Source: Brasilonema angustatum HA4187-MV1
GTDB lineage: Bacteria > Cyanobacteriota > Cyanobacteriia > Cyanobacteriales > Nostocaceae
DNA length: 64,000 bases
Assembly (NCBI GenBank): GCA_019359695.1
Contig: JAHHGV010000038.1
Location: 1-64,000, forward strand
Reading direction: 5' to 3'
Part shown: piece by piece, positions 12,384 through 22,115 of the stretch
How positions within the stretch are numbered: the first letter of the stretch is position 1
Layout of the letters: every line of letters starts with the position of its first letter
The notes under the pieces: model-generated
The model's input: only the letters and a program-made list of their open reading frames with translations
Told to the model about the DNA's origin: nothing
Database searches by the model: none
Position numbers and translations under genes: made by a program

Positions 12384-14507
12384 ATGAGTGAAAACACCCG
12401 TGTCAAAACAATTTTGCTCTTGGCGGCGAATCCAAGAAATACTTCCCAGTTGCGGCTGGATGAAGAGGTACGGGAAATTGATGAGGGATTGCGACGGGCA
12501 AATAAGCGGGAACTGTTTAAGCTAGAGCAAAAATGGGCGGTTCGTTCGCGCGACTTTTATCGGGCAATCCTCGACACTCAGCCCCAAATTATACACTTTT
12601 GTGGACACGGTGCTGGGGAAGATGGAATTGTGTTGGAGGATGAGACGGCGCAGGTAGCGTTTGTGCAAGCAGATGCGTTGGCGAGTATGTTTAAGCTATT
12701 TGCTAAAAAGGGAGTTGAGTGTGTTCTCATGAACGCTTGTTACTCCCAGGTGCAAGCAGAAGCGATTAGCGAACACATTGAGTATGTGATTGGGATGAAT
12801 CGGCAGATAGGGGATAAAGCTGCGATTAATTTTGCTGTGGCGTTTTACGATGCTTTAGCGGCTGGGGAAGAGATGGAGTTTGCCTATGAGTTGGGTTGTT
12901 CTCAGCTTTTTGGTTTGAAGGAAAACCAAACACCTGTGTTTAAAAGAAAATTGCTGAATCATCCCGTTGCACAGAAGACGACGCGCCAGCGTATTTTTAT
13001 CAGCTATAAGCGTGATGTTGAGCCGGATGAACCAGTGGCTTTAGAGGTTTTTCAAGCGCTGTCGCAGCAGCACGAGGTTTTTATCGATCAACGAATGCAA
13101 GTTGGGACGCGCTGGGCTGAACGCATTGAAGCGGAAATTAGTCAAGCTGATTTTCTCATCGTTTTCCTTTCGTCTCGCTCAGTTTACAGCGAGATGGTGG
13201 AGCAAGAAATCCGGATGGCGCACGATATGGCGCAAGTGCAGGGAGGGCGTCCGGTAATTCTCCCGGTACGTTTGGGATATCGAGAACCGTTTCAGTATCC
13301 TTTGAGTGCTTACCTGAACAATATCAACTGGGCTTTCTGGCAAGGTGAAGAGGATACGCCACGGCTGATAGCAGAGTTGACACAAGCTGTCTGCGGCGGC
13401 GAATTACCGATTGATAAGGCGCAAGCCAAAGCGATTTTACTTGAAACAAGCGAACCTTCACCGTTACCTCGACCTTTTGCTTCAGCCCAGCCAGTAAGGT
13501 TGGAAATGCCAGAAGGGACGATGGACAGCCAATCTGCATTTTATGTGGAACGTTCATCGGATGCGATCGCCCTCACGACAATTGCTCAACGAGGAGTCAC
13601 CATCGTTATCAAAGGACCAAGACAAGTTGGTAAGAGTTCGCTGTTGATTCGCGCAATTGAAGCTGCGGTGAATGCAGGTAAGCGGATTGCTTTCTTAGAT
13701 TTTCAACTTTTTGACAAAGCCGCCCTCACAGATGCTGAACTTTTCTTTCGGGGCTTTTGCAGCTGGCTGACTTATGAGTTGGAAATGGAAGATCGAGTGG
13801 AGGAGTATTGGAAGACGCCACTGGGAAATAGTCAACGTTGTACGCGCTATGTTCAACGCCATATTTTGAAAGAGTTGGGCAAGACGCCGCTGGTTTTGGC
13901 AATGGATGAAGTGGATAAGGTTTTTGACGCCGACTTCCGCAATGATTTCTTTGGGATGTTGCGCAATTGGCACAATAGCCGCGCCACAATGCCCATTTGG
14001 AAGCGACTGGATTTGACATTGGTAACTTCCACAGAACCTTATGAGCTGATTGACGACCTTTACCAATCACCTTTTAATGTGGGACAGGTGATTGAATTAC
14101 AAGATTTTACACCAGAACAGGTTGCTGATCTCAATCGCCGTCACGGTTCACCTTTCAACTCCAGTGAGGAAAGACAATTGATATTGCTGTTGGGCGGGCA
14201 TCCTTATTTGGTGCGGCGGGCGCTTTACTTAGTGGCGAGTCAGCGAATTTCCACGCCCGAGTTGTTTGCCAATGCAACTGCTGGTAATGGTGCTTTTGGT
14301 GATCATCTGCGTCACCACATTTCACTACTGCACAAAAAAACAGAATTGATTCAAGGGCTGCTGCAAGTCATTCGCCAGAACACCTGTGATGATAAGCGTG
14401 TCTTCTGGCGGCTGCGGGGTGCGGGTTTGGTGCGCGAACAAGGACGAACTGTTTTGCCACGCTGTCAGCTTTATGCCGAGTATTTCCGGGAGAACTTGCG
14501 TGAGTGA
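12384..14507 (+). CDS. CHAT protease-TIR-STAND ATPase fusion
   Basis: This 707-aa protein joins two death-effector-type domains to a switch ATPase. Residues 1-195 are a CHAT (caspase-HetF-associated) domain; His75 in IIHFCGHG and Cys119 in LMNACYS fit the catalytic dyad. Residues about 205-335 are a TIR domain (QRIFISYKRD, then a helix SVYSEMVEQEI with Glu270 in the region of the catalytic glutamate of TIR NADases). Residues about 385-650 are an AAA/STAND NTPase with P-loop GPRQVGKSS (Lys417) and an acidic Walker-B strand LVLAMDEVDKVF; a winged-helix-like tail follows. Known relatives act in NLR-like immunity or programmed death. Having both a protease and an NADase fold in one chain is unusual. 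No clear Shine-Dalgarno precedes the ATG. The CHAT domain closely resembles that of the gene at 22116. Confidence 0.85.
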   Translation: MSENTRVKTILLLAANPRNTSQLRLDEEVREIDEGLRRANKRELFKLEQKWAVRSRDFYRAILDTQPQIIHFCGHGAGEDGIVLEDETAQVAFVQADALASMFKLFAKKGVECVLMNACYSQVQAEAISEHIEYVIGMNRQIGDKAAINFAVAFYDALAAGEEMEFAYELGCSQLFGLKENQTPVFKRKLLNHPVAQKTTRQRIFISYKRDVEPDEPVALEVFQALSQQHEVFIDQRMQVGTRWAERIEAEISQADFLIVFLSSRSVYSEMVEQEIRMAHDMAQVQGGRPVILPVRLGYREPFQYPLSAYLNNINWAFWQGEEDTPRLIAELTQAVCGGELPIDKAQAKAILLETSEPSPLPRPFASAQPVRLEMPEGTMDSQSAFYVERSSDAIALTTIAQRGVTIVIKGPRQVGKSSLLIRAIEAAVNAGKRIAFLDFQLFDKAALTDAELFFRGFCSWLTYELEMEDRVEEYWKTPLGNSQRCTRYVQRHILKELGKTPLVLAMDEVDKVFDADFRNDFFGMLRNWHNSRATMPIWKRLDLTLVTSTEPYELIDDLYQSPFNVGQVIELQDFTPEQVADLNRRHGSPFNSSEERQLILLLGGHPYLVRRALYLVASQRISTPELFANATAGNGAFGDHLRHHISLLHKKTELIQGLLQVIRQNTCDDKRVFWRLRGAGLVREQGRTVLPRCQLYAEYFRENLRE

Positions 14508-14540
14508 TGCTAATACTAAGTTGCAATCAAAGGTACCATC

Positions 14541-14734
14541 TGTCATTGCGAGCGGAACGAAGTGGAGCGAAGCAATCGCAACGGTTTGAGATTGCTTCAT
14601 TCCGCTCCGCTCCATTCGCAATGACAGGCGTAGGTTGGGTTGAGGAACGTAGACGCCCGGAGGGCGGCTTCCCGGAGGGTAACCCAACAATATTAAGCGT
14701 CTGTTGGGTTTCGCTTACGCTCTACCCAACCTAC
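14541..14734. repeat. Two adjacent palindromic repeats
   Basis: The first spans 14541-14626: TGTCATTGCGAGCGGAACGA at one end is answered by the inverted CCATTCGCAATGACA at the other, the interior being GAAGCAATCGCAACGG. The second spans 14630-14734, bounded by GTAGGTTGGGTT and AACCCAACCTAC (the latter preceded by TCT). Similar TGTCATT/AATGACA material recurs near 18618-18745. These fill the 282-bp gap between two STAND genes; a promoter for the second gene is not obvious. Confidence 0.8.
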
Positions 14735-14789
14735 CATTTTTTCTCTGCGCCCTCTGCGCCCTCTGCGGTTCGTTCTATAAATTCTATCT

Positions 14790-17519
14790 ATGACTGAAAC
14801 TCGACACAACCCAAGCATTTACACTGTTGGCGGTACTGTGCAAGCCAACCAAAATGGTGTCTACATTCCCCGCAAAGCAGATGAGGAATTGCTGGGGCTG
14901 TGTCGGGAAAATAAGTTTGTGTATATCCTCACTTCACGCCAGATGGGTAAATCTAGCCTAATGGTGCGGACTGCTGAACAACTGGCAGAAGAAGAAATTC
15001 AGACGGTTGTGATTGATTTGACTCAGGTGGGCGTGCAGGTGACTGCTGAACAATGGTATCTGGGGTTACTCACAGTTATTGAAGGAACTCTAATGCTGGA
15101 TACAGATGTGGTGCAGTGGTGGCAAGAACGCTCACATCTGGGTTTTACGCAACGGCTGACTTCATTTTTTCAAGAGGTGTTGCTGCAAGAAGTTGCCGAA
15201 CCGATAGTGATTTTTGTTGATGAAATTGACACGACACTCAGCTTAGATTTTACTGATGATTTTTTTGCTGCTATTCGCTTTCTCTACGTTGCTCGCGCTT
15301 CAGATGCAGAATTTCAGCGTCTTTCTTTTGTCCTGATTGGTGTCGCGACTCCGGGCGATTTGATACGTGACTCCAAGCGTACACCGTTTAATATCGGTCA
15401 GCGCGTTGACTTGACTGATTTCACTTTTGAGCAGGCAAAACCACTGGCACAAGGACTAGGGCTGTCAACTCAGGAAGCGCAACAGGTGTTGAAATGGATG
15501 CTGGAGTGGACAGGGGGACATCCGTATTTATCGCAGCGTCTTTGTTGCATTATTAGCCAGCAGGACAAGAAAACTTTGTCAAAAGCTGATGTTGACGGCT
15601 TAGTGAGCAGTACTTTCTTGGGTGCAATGAGCGAGCAAGACAATAACTTGCAGTTTGTCCGCGATATGCTGACAAAACGCGCACCAGACAAAGAAGGTGT
15701 TTTGAGTGTCTATCGAGAAATTCGTCGGGGTAAGCGTGATGTTTTGGATGAGGAGCAATCGATAGTTAAATCTCACTTGAAGCTATCGGGTGTGGTGCGG
15801 CGTGAGCAAAATGTTTTGAAAGTGCGGAATCGAATTTATCAGCAAGTGTTTGATTTAAAGTGGGTGAACAAACATTTGCCAGGAAAGTTGTGGGAAAGCC
15901 TTAAGCCAGCGTTACCCTGGCTTGCGGTAGTATGGGCAATTTCAATGGGGGCACTGGCGCAATATGCCTTTATTGCAAAAGAAGATGCAGAGAGACGACG
16001 AATTAATGCTGAAATCATCTTAAATACCCTCACCGCACAAAACTTGGCTGGTTCTAATTCACTAGATGCTTTAGTAGAAGGTTTAAAGGCAGGAAAACAG
16101 CTCAAAAGATATGACAATGATGTAGAGTCAAATACTCAAACAAAAGTACTAGCTGCTCTTAATCAAGTTATTTCTAAAATATCTAAACCCAACCAACTGG
16201 AAAAATATAGCGGTAAGGTCACAAGCGTAGTATTTAGCCCCGATGGCAAGACGATTGCCACTGGTAGTAGTGACAAAACGGTGAAGCTGTGGAATCTCGC
16301 AGGGCAGGAACTCAAAACTCTTAGAGGGCATAGCGGTAAGGTCACAAGCGTAGTATTCAGCCCCGATGGCAACACCATTGCCACTGCAAGTGATGACAAC
16401 ACAGTACGCTTGTGGAATCTCACAGGGCAAGAACTCAAAACCCTCACCGGGTTTAGTAGTCCGGTCACAAGCGTAGTATTCAGCCCCGATGGCAAAACCA
16501 TTGCCACTTGTAGTTCTGACAACACGGTACGCTTGTGGAATCTCGCAGGGCAGGAACTCAAAACCCTCACCGGGTTTAGTAGTCCGGTCACAAGCGTTGC
16601 CTTCAGCCCCGATGGCAAAACCATTGCCACTCGTAGTTCTGACAACACGGTACGCTTGTGGAATCTCACAGGGCAGGAACTCAAAACCCTCACCGGGTTT
16701 AGTAGTCCGGTCACAAGCGTTGCCTTCAGCTCGGATGGCAACACCATTGCCACTGCAAGTGATGACAAGACGGTAAGCTTATGGAATCGTAATGGACAAC
16801 TACTCAATACCCTGACTGAGCATAGGGGTTCTGTCACAAGCGTTGCCTTCAGCCCCGATGGCAACACCATTGCCACTGCAAGTGATGACAAGACGGTACG
16901 CTTATGGAATCGTGATGGACAACTACTCAAAACTCTAAGTGGGCATAGCAGTTCTGTCTGGAGCGTAGCATTCAGTCCAGATGGCAAGACCATTGCCACT
17001 CGTAGTTCTGACAACACAGTACGCTTGTGGAATCTGCAAGGGCAGGAACTGACAACCCTCAAAGGTCATAGCGGTTCTGTCTTGAGCATCGCTTTCAGCC
17101 CCGATGGAAAAACTATTGCCACTAGCAGTTCTAAAACGGTGAAGCTGTGGAATCTCTCAGGGCAGGAACTGACAACCCTCAAAGGTCATAGCGGTTATGT
17201 CTTGAGCGTTGCTTTCAGCCCCGATGGAAAAACCATTGCCACTAGCAGTTCTGACAACACGGTACGCTTGTGGAATCTCTCAGGGCAGGAACTGATAACC
17301 CTCAAAGGTCATAGCAGTTCTGTCTGGAGCGTCGCTTTCAGCCCCGATGGAAAAACCATTGCCACTGGTAGTGATGACAACACGGTACGGTTGTGGAATC
17401 TGGATTTGGATGACTTACTGGCACGCGGTTGCGCTTGGGCGCATGATTATTTGAAGTATAACCCTAGTGTTAAGGATGGCGATCGCAAGCTGTGTGATGA
17501 TGTTGGCGATCGTCGGTGA
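14790..17519 (+). CDS. AAA-like (STAND) ATPase with ten WD40 repeats
   Basis: The 909-aa protein opens with an AAA_35-type STAND NTPase (about 1-340): the conserved start FYTVGGTVQ-like segment, P-loop TSRQMGKSS (Lys54) and Walker B IVIFVDEIDTTL. A membrane-spanning segment follows (about 366-394), and then ten WD40 blades of about 41 residues (about 465-870) of the type VTSVAFSPDGKTIAT...TVRLWNL. The tail DDLLARGCAWAHDYLK is typical of cyanobacterial STAND-WD40 proteins. Several blades are nearly identical at the DNA level (16340-16740), a sign of recent blade duplication. It probably senses a ligand through the propeller and switches state through the ATPase. It carries no effector domain, so the adjacent CHAT-TIR protein is a plausible partner (inference from proximity). 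Confidence 0.85.
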   Translation: MTETRHNPSIYTVGGTVQANQNGVYIPRKADEELLGLCRENKFVYILTSRQMGKSSLMVRTAEQLAEEEIQTVVIDLTQVGVQVTAEQWYLGLLTVIEGTLMLDTDVVQWWQERSHLGFTQRLTSFFQEVLLQEVAEPIVIFVDEIDTTLSLDFTDDFFAAIRFLYVARASDAEFQRLSFVLIGVATPGDLIRDSKRTPFNIGQRVDLTDFTFEQAKPLAQGLGLSTQEAQQVLKWMLEWTGGHPYLSQRLCCIISQQDKKTLSKADVDGLVSSTFLGAMSEQDNNLQFVRDMLTKRAPDKEGVLSVYREIRRGKRDVLDEEQSIVKSHLKLSGVVRREQNVLKVRNRIYQQVFDLKWVNKHLPGKLWESLKPALPWLAVVWAISMGALAQYAFIAKEDAERRRINAEIILNTLTAQNLAGSNSLDALVEGLKAGKQLKRYDNDVESNTQTKVLAALNQVISKISKPNQLEKYSGKVTSVVFSPDGKTIATGSSDKTVKLWNLAGQELKTLRGHSGKVTSVVFSPDGNTIATASDDNTVRLWNLTGQELKTLTGFSSPVTSVVFSPDGKTIATCSSDNTVRLWNLAGQELKTLTGFSSPVTSVAFSPDGKTIATRSSDNTVRLWNLTGQELKTLTGFSSPVTSVAFSSDGNTIATASDDKTVSLWNRNGQLLNTLTEHRGSVTSVAFSPDGNTIATASDDKTVRLWNRDGQLLKTLSGHSSSVWSVAFSPDGKTIATRSSDNTVRLWNLQGQELTTLKGHSGSVLSIAFSPDGKTIATSSSKTVKLWNLSGQELTTLKGHSGYVLSVAFSPDGKTIATSSSDNTVRLWNLSGQELITLKGHSSSVWSVAFSPDGKTIATGSDDNTVRLWNLDLDDLLARGCAWAHDYLKYNPSVKDGDRKLCDDVGDRR

Positions 17520-17563
17520 GTTGGGTTGTGGGATTGGTGGGCGTGTTGCATTCATACGTGTTA

Positions 17564-17640
17564 CCTCACCCTGCCCTGTCGGGCATCCCTCTCCTTAAGG
17601 AGAGGGAAAGATTTTTACGCAGTAAAAAGCGAGGGTGAGG
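17564..17640. repeat. Palindromic repeat (CCTCACCCT/AGGGTGAGG)
   Basis: CCTCACCCTG at 17564 and GAGGGTGAGG ending at 17640 form the stem, with an inner CCCTCTCC/GGAGAGGG hairpin. A HIP1 octamer GCGATCGC follows at 17651. The element lies between the convergent STAND-WD40 and PIN genes and could end transcription, but it is of a dispersed-repeat type. Confidence 0.7.
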
Positions 17641-17721
17641 TTGGATTGCGGCGATCGCGCAAAGTACGCGCTTTTAGGTGGCGATAGCTTCGCTGCTGCC
17701 TTCGGCAGATCGCTCTTTCAT

Positions 17722-18165
17722 TCAAAGCCAAGATTCTAAAGATAACGTTCTAACTTGCTGAATGCAGTCAAAGTCACTATCAGCTGAGACTACGGTGAGA
17801 TTGTATTGTACAGCAATGGCAGCAATCCAAAGGTCATTTTCATCAAATCCCAAATCAGTGATTTTAGTTTTTCTGCGCTTACTTTTCTCTGTTGGACCAA
17901 AATGGTTGAATAAAGCTGCCTTAAGTTGACCGTAAATAGTAGCAGTATCTTTATCTACATGATAGATGCGAATATCTTCAATAAATTCTGCCAACCGTGC
18001 CAGATTAGTTTGCTTTTGTCGAGAATTTTCCATCATGTAGGTAAGTTCTCCTTGGACAATCACACAAGTTGAAACATTGAACTCTCCTACCTCTGCAACT
18101 CGACGAATGACCTTTGGTTCTCCAAGGAGAATGCTGCTACAGTGATTCGTATCCAACAAATACAT
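17722..18165 (-). CDS. PIN-domain toxin (VapC family)
   Basis: The 147-aa product is a PIN-fold ribonuclease of the kind that cleaves tRNA or rRNA in VapBC modules. The acidic active-site residues are visible: Asp5 in LLDTN, Glu40 in QGELTY, an Asp in ENDLWIAA and the final SADSDF. Its ATG overlaps the stop of the upstream small gene by one base (TAATG), a coupled toxin-antitoxin arrangement. The target is unknown. Confidence 0.85.
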   Translation of the reverse strand: MYLLDTNHCSSILLGEPKVIRRVAEVGEFNVSTCVIVQGELTYMMENSRQKQTNLARLAEFIEDIRIYHVDKDTATIYGQLKAALFNHFGPTEKSKRRKTKITDLGFDENDLWIAAIAVQYNLTVVSADSDFDCIQQVRTLSLESWL

Positions 18166-18500
18166 TACTCAAACTCGTTATCATCAAATTTTGCTTTACC
18201 GCGAGAGGCATAAACGAGTTCTAGACACTCTTGGTAGTCATCACCAGCCCATGTTCCTGCATGTCTGAGTATAGAACGCCCAGAAGCAGGAGTGTAAGAA
18301 AGTTGAGATGCTTCAGATGAAGTTTTCTGTGAATCATAAGAATGAATAGACGTTGGCGATTCGTTCTGGTGAGGTGGAGATATCGCTTCTGATGATTTCT
18401 CTTGCTGAGTTTTCAAAAAGCGCAAAAAGTCTAGTGTTTCTGCTAACAGAGATTCTGAAGTCGATTCAATTTCTTCAATAAGTTGTCGTTTAATAGTCAT
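18165..18500 (-). CDS. Antitoxin-like protein paired with the PIN toxin
   Basis: This 111-aa protein precedes and overlaps the PIN gene. Its N-terminus ([20 protein letters not shown]) resembles the DUF2281-like helices of cyanobacterial antitoxins. The middle is low-complexity Ser/Pro/Gln, and the C-terminal stretch [18 protein letters not shown] is the sort of extended tail that wraps a toxin. No clear DNA-binding motif is seen. The antitoxin call rests mainly on context. Confidence 0.7.
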   Translation of the reverse strand: MTIKRQLIEEIESTSESLLAETLDFLRFLKTQQEKSSEAISPPHQNESPTSIHSYDSQKTSSEASQLSYTPASGRSILRHAGTWAGDDYQECLELVYASRGKAKFDDNEFE

Positions 18501-19105
18501 TATGCTTAGTCACAAAATTTCGTTATTCAACTGATATATTAACGATTTTATTGCTACGCATGCGAAGACGGCGCACGCTACAAAGAACAGAATGGTGTTG
18601 CTGAATCAGGGTATGAATTGTCATTCTGTAGACGCTTTGCGGCTTCCCGCAGGGTGCGTAACGCAGCGTAGCGGTTCCTCTTAGGAACTAGTGAAGCGAA
18701 GAATCTCGCAGATGCTTCATTTCGCTCCGCTGCATTCAGCATGACAAAGCTGAATTCATACTTCAAATCAGCAATGCCAACAGAATAACAGAATTTTGTT
18801 GTGCACAAAGTGGGCGATCGCCTTGAGGTTTCACGCCAGTCGCCTGGGGAGGACATACCCGACATGAATGCAACGCGCATATCAATCAGTAGGGGATTTG
18901 TCGATGTATAAAGGCGTCTGCCTATTGCGAGCAACTACATATACAACTTTGGTGAGATGGTGGCAAATTAACCAGTCATCAACTCATACTTTTCTAGTAA
19001 CTTTGGTAAAATACATAACTTTATTCCAAAGAGAAAAGCGGGTAATCTATTAATACTTTAGAGGGATGCAGATTTTATATCTGCTTTACCACGGGAAGCT
19101 GAAGT
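18501..19105. repeat. Spacer with degenerate palindromic repeats
   Basis: About 18618-18745 contains a broken TGTCATT.../...CATGACA palindrome with GAAGCGAAGAATCTCGCAGA inside, of the same type as the repeat at 14541. The rest, up to the metalloprotease gene, is unique and AT-rich. Short reading frames here are made of repeat sequence and are not credible genes. Confidence 0.6.
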
Positions 19106-21910
19106 ATGAAAAACTGGATAACAAGATTATTAATATATATAGCCTTATTCTACAACCTGTTGCTAGGAGCGAATGACGCGGCAGCTAACCAACTTTCAGA
19201 TGTTTATGTACAGCAATTAAATACAATTCCAGGAATGGAAAAGTTAGCAATTGCTGACAATCTCTTTAAAGAGAACAGAAGAGACGATTTCCGAAGATTT
19301 CGCGAGATAATTAAAGGTGCAGATAAGTTAGAGGGACTTTTTACGCTTTATCGCGCTAAAGATTCTGGCGAAATCTATTGGGAAATTAAGCCAGAACAAC
19401 TCAACAAAAATTACTTGGGTATCGTGACGTTGGAGTCAGGCGTTGGGGAAAGCGGACTTTATAGTGGACTCCCGTTGCAAGATTTTCTGTTCTACTTCCA
19501 GCGAGTTAACAATAATTTGCACTTTGTCATTCGTAATGTGAAGTTCCGTACAGAAGCGGGACAACCAGAAGAGCGATCGCTTGCTCGTTCATTCAGCGAC
19601 TCTGTTCTCTATGCAGTGAATATAGTTTGTATCGACCCATACAGTAAAAATCTTATTATTGATATAAATGACCTGCTGATGCAGGACTTTCCGGGATTAA
19701 CTCCTCTATTAAAATATTTTTTGCAAACTGAATATCAGTTAGAAGAAAATAAGTCATATTTGGGTGATGTCAACAGCTTTCCTTTCAACCTAGAGATTGA
19801 TTCTATTTATGGTTTCTCATCACCAGAAGGAGCAAATTTAATTACTTTACCTGACAGCAGGGCACTCACGCTCAAAGTACATTATAGTTTTTCTCAACTC
19901 CGAGAAAACAACGGTTATATTCCCAGACTTGCTGACGACAGAGTTGGATATTTTATTACTGCCTTCCAAGAGTTTTCTGGCAATCATAGCAAAGAACCAT
20001 TTGTACGTTACATCAATCGTTGGCATCTGGAATTATCTGATCCAAATGCTGCTTTGTCTCCACCTAAAAAACCGATTGTGTTTTGGATTGAAAATGCCGT
20101 ACCCTTGGAATACCGCGACGCAGTTCGTGAAGGCGTTTTGATGTGGAACAAAGCATTTGAAAAAGTAGGATGTCTAAACGCCATTGAAGTCCGCCAAATG
20201 CCAGATGATGCTGATTGGCATCCCGCAGATGTGCGTTACAACACAATTCGCTGGTTCAATTCTCTAGATGCAGGTTTTGCCAGAGGACCAATGCGCGTTA
20301 ACCCATTCACTGGGGAAATATTGGATGCAGACATCATTGTCGATGCCAATATGGTGCGTTCACTTCAGCAAGATTATCACACATTAATAGAAGCAAATTC
20401 AGACGACCTCTACTCCACGAGTATCTATGCAAAGTCTGGAGTTGACCCCGAGCGGCTTGCCCTGAGCGTAGTCGAAGGGAGCCGAGGGGTCAAAATAAAC
20501 CAGCCTTACGCGACTGGAATTCATAAATCAAGAGTTGAAAACAGAGAATCTTGGTCTAATGATTCTGACTTCTACTACAGTATGGAGTCATCTTTTCAAG
20601 CCGCAATGGGAGCATTAACGCTCTCACTCGTGCAAGATGCTACACCAAGTAGTGACCAAATGAAAAAGTACGTACATCAATATTTACGTTCTCTGATCGC
20701 TCATGAAGTTGGACACACTCTTGGTTTACGCCACAATTTTCACGGCAGCACAATGTTAGCGCCACGGGAATTAAACGACACACAAATCACTCACACCAAA
20801 GGTTTGGTAGGTTCAGTGATGGATTATCTACCTGTGAACATAGCACCACAAGGAGTACAGCAAGGCGATTATTTTCCAGCGGTTATTGGTCCCTACGATG
20901 AATGGGCTATTGAGTACGGTTACAAAAGATACTCAAATTTCATGCTTGAAGCAATGACTCCTGTTACTGAAAAGCCCTTTTTAGAGCAAATTGCTTTAGC
21001 CTCGCCTCAACCAGAATTATCCTACGCAACTGATGAAGATATCTCGGATATCAATCCTCTGGCAAATATTTGGGACATGAGTAGTGATGTGTTAGTTTAT
21101 TCTCAATGGCAAATGGATAATGCCCGGATGATGTGGCAGCGTTTGGATAAGGGTTCTCCATTAAGAGCAGAAGGTTATGGTGATCTACGTCTGTTATTTA
21201 ACAGAATACTGAACTACTATTTCCGTAACGCCACCTTGCTGACTCAATACATTGGTGGGCAGTCTTTTAGGCGTCACCATGCTTTAGATCAGACTCATGC
21301 TCATTTTGTACCAGTTCCTCTAGAAAAACAACGTCAAGTATTGACAAATTTGCATGAGTATGTGTTTGAAGAAAATGCGTTCAGTTTCTCTCCACATTTG
21401 CTAAATCAATTAGCACCATCACGTTTTTCACACTGGGGTAACCCCATACCTGTTTACCGTCTCGATTATCCAATTCATGAGCGGATTTTGTACATCCAAA
21501 GCGTGATATTGCAAAGCTTATTAAGTGGCGATCGCCTAAATCGTTTACGGGATCTAGAACTAAAAACTTTGCCTGGGGAATCCCTGACAATACCAGAACT
21601 GTTTGACACATTGCAAAAAGACATTTGGACAGAAGTTTTCACTTCTGAATCACATATGTCAATTTCTAGCATCCGCCGTTCCCTGCAACGTGAACATCTG
21701 AATATCTTACTAAGCATGGTGTTGCGTAAGACTTATGTGCCTGAAGATGGTCGTACAATAGCTTGGTATGAATTGCGTCAACTGCATAAAGCAATCGATG
21801 CTGGTGTTAAACAACACAGTGGCAACTTGGATATTTACACGCTGGCTCACTTGGAAGAAAGTGGCGATCGCATTACCAAAGCTTTAAACGCACAATTGCT
21901 TTCATACTAA
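19106..21910 (+). CDS. Secreted zinc-dependent metalloprotease (DUF5117/DUF4953 type)
   Basis: The 934-aa protein starts with a signal peptide (about 1-27). A DUF5117-like N-terminal half follows, then a metzincin-type catalytic region with the zinc motif HEVGHTLGLRH (His533, His537, His543; Glu534 catalytic), then a long helical C-terminal DUF4953-like region. A downstream SVMDYLP may serve as the Met-turn. It would act outside the cytoplasm; substrates are unknown. Residues around 447-462 (PERLALSVVEGSRGV) come from a 48-bp palindromic repeat inserted in frame at 20444-20491. The gene lies between the two CHAT/STAND groups; whether it works with them is unknown. Confidence 0.85.
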   Translation: MKNWITRLLIYIALFYNLLLGANDAAANQLSDVYVQQLNTIPGMEKLAIADNLFKENRRDDFRRFREIIKGADKLEGLFTLYRAKDSGEIYWEIKPEQLNKNYLGIVTLESGVGESGLYSGLPLQDFLFYFQRVNNNLHFVIRNVKFRTEAGQPEERSLARSFSDSVLYAVNIVCIDPYSKNLIIDINDLLMQDFPGLTPLLKYFLQTEYQLEENKSYLGDVNSFPFNLEIDSIYGFSSPEGANLITLPDSRALTLKVHYSFSQLRENNGYIPRLADDRVGYFITAFQEFSGNHSKEPFVRYINRWHLELSDPNAALSPPKKPIVFWIENAVPLEYRDAVREGVLMWNKAFEKVGCLNAIEVRQMPDDADWHPADVRYNTIRWFNSLDAGFARGPMRVNPFTGEILDADIIVDANMVRSLQQDYHTLIEANSDDLYSTSIYAKSGVDPERLALSVVEGSRGVKINQPYATGIHKSRVENRESWSNDSDFYYSMESSFQAAMGALTLSLVQDATPSSDQMKKYVHQYLRSLIAHEVGHTLGLRHNFHGSTMLAPRELNDTQITHTKGLVGSVMDYLPVNIAPQGVQQGDYFPAVIGPYDEWAIEYGYKRYSNFMLEAMTPVTEKPFLEQIALASPQPELSYATDEDISDINPLANIWDMSSDVLVYSQWQMDNARMMWQRLDKGSPLRAEGYGDLRLLFNRILNYYFRNATLLTQYIGGQSFRRHHALDQTHAHFVPVPLEKQRQVLTNLHEYVFEENAFSFSPHLLNQLAPSRFSHWGNPIPVYRLDYPIHERILYIQSVILQSLLSGDRLNRLRDLELKTLPGESLTIPELFDTLQKDIWTEVFTSESHMSISSIRRSLQREHLNILLSMVLRKTYVPEDGRTIAWYELRQLHKAIDAGVKQHSGNLDIYTLAHLEESGDRITKALNAQLLSY
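20444..20491. repeat. In-frame palindromic repeat inside the metalloprotease gene
   Basis: GACCCC (20444-20449) and GGGGTC (20486-20491) bound a 48-bp element with an inner CCCTGAGCG...GAAGGG hairpin. Forty-eight bases is exactly 16 codons, so the reading frame is kept. The translated ALSVVEG signature is typical of palindromic repeats inserted in bacterial coding sequence. Confidence 0.75.
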
Positions 21911-22115
21911 CTTTGATATCAGAATACAGAATTCAGCAATATTAAGAGTTAACGAACGTTAGCTCTTTCTTCTCCTGGCTGTTGAGTAAAGAACCTAAAA
22001 CTTGCTGCATAAGTTGATTTGACTGACAACTATTCAAGATTTAGGTGAGCAAACAATTAAGTAGCCATCATGAATTAACTATTTTATACAAAAACTGTAT
22101 TCCAGAACACATAAC

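Noticed and set aside
16163-17062. A 299-codon open frame on the strand opposite the WD40 region at 14790
   Set aside because: It mirrors the repeated WD40 codons; the + strand protein is clearly the real product.
18868-19053. A 61-codon open frame before the metalloprotease gene
   Set aside because: No ribosome-binding site, no family pattern, and it overlaps the probable promoter region.
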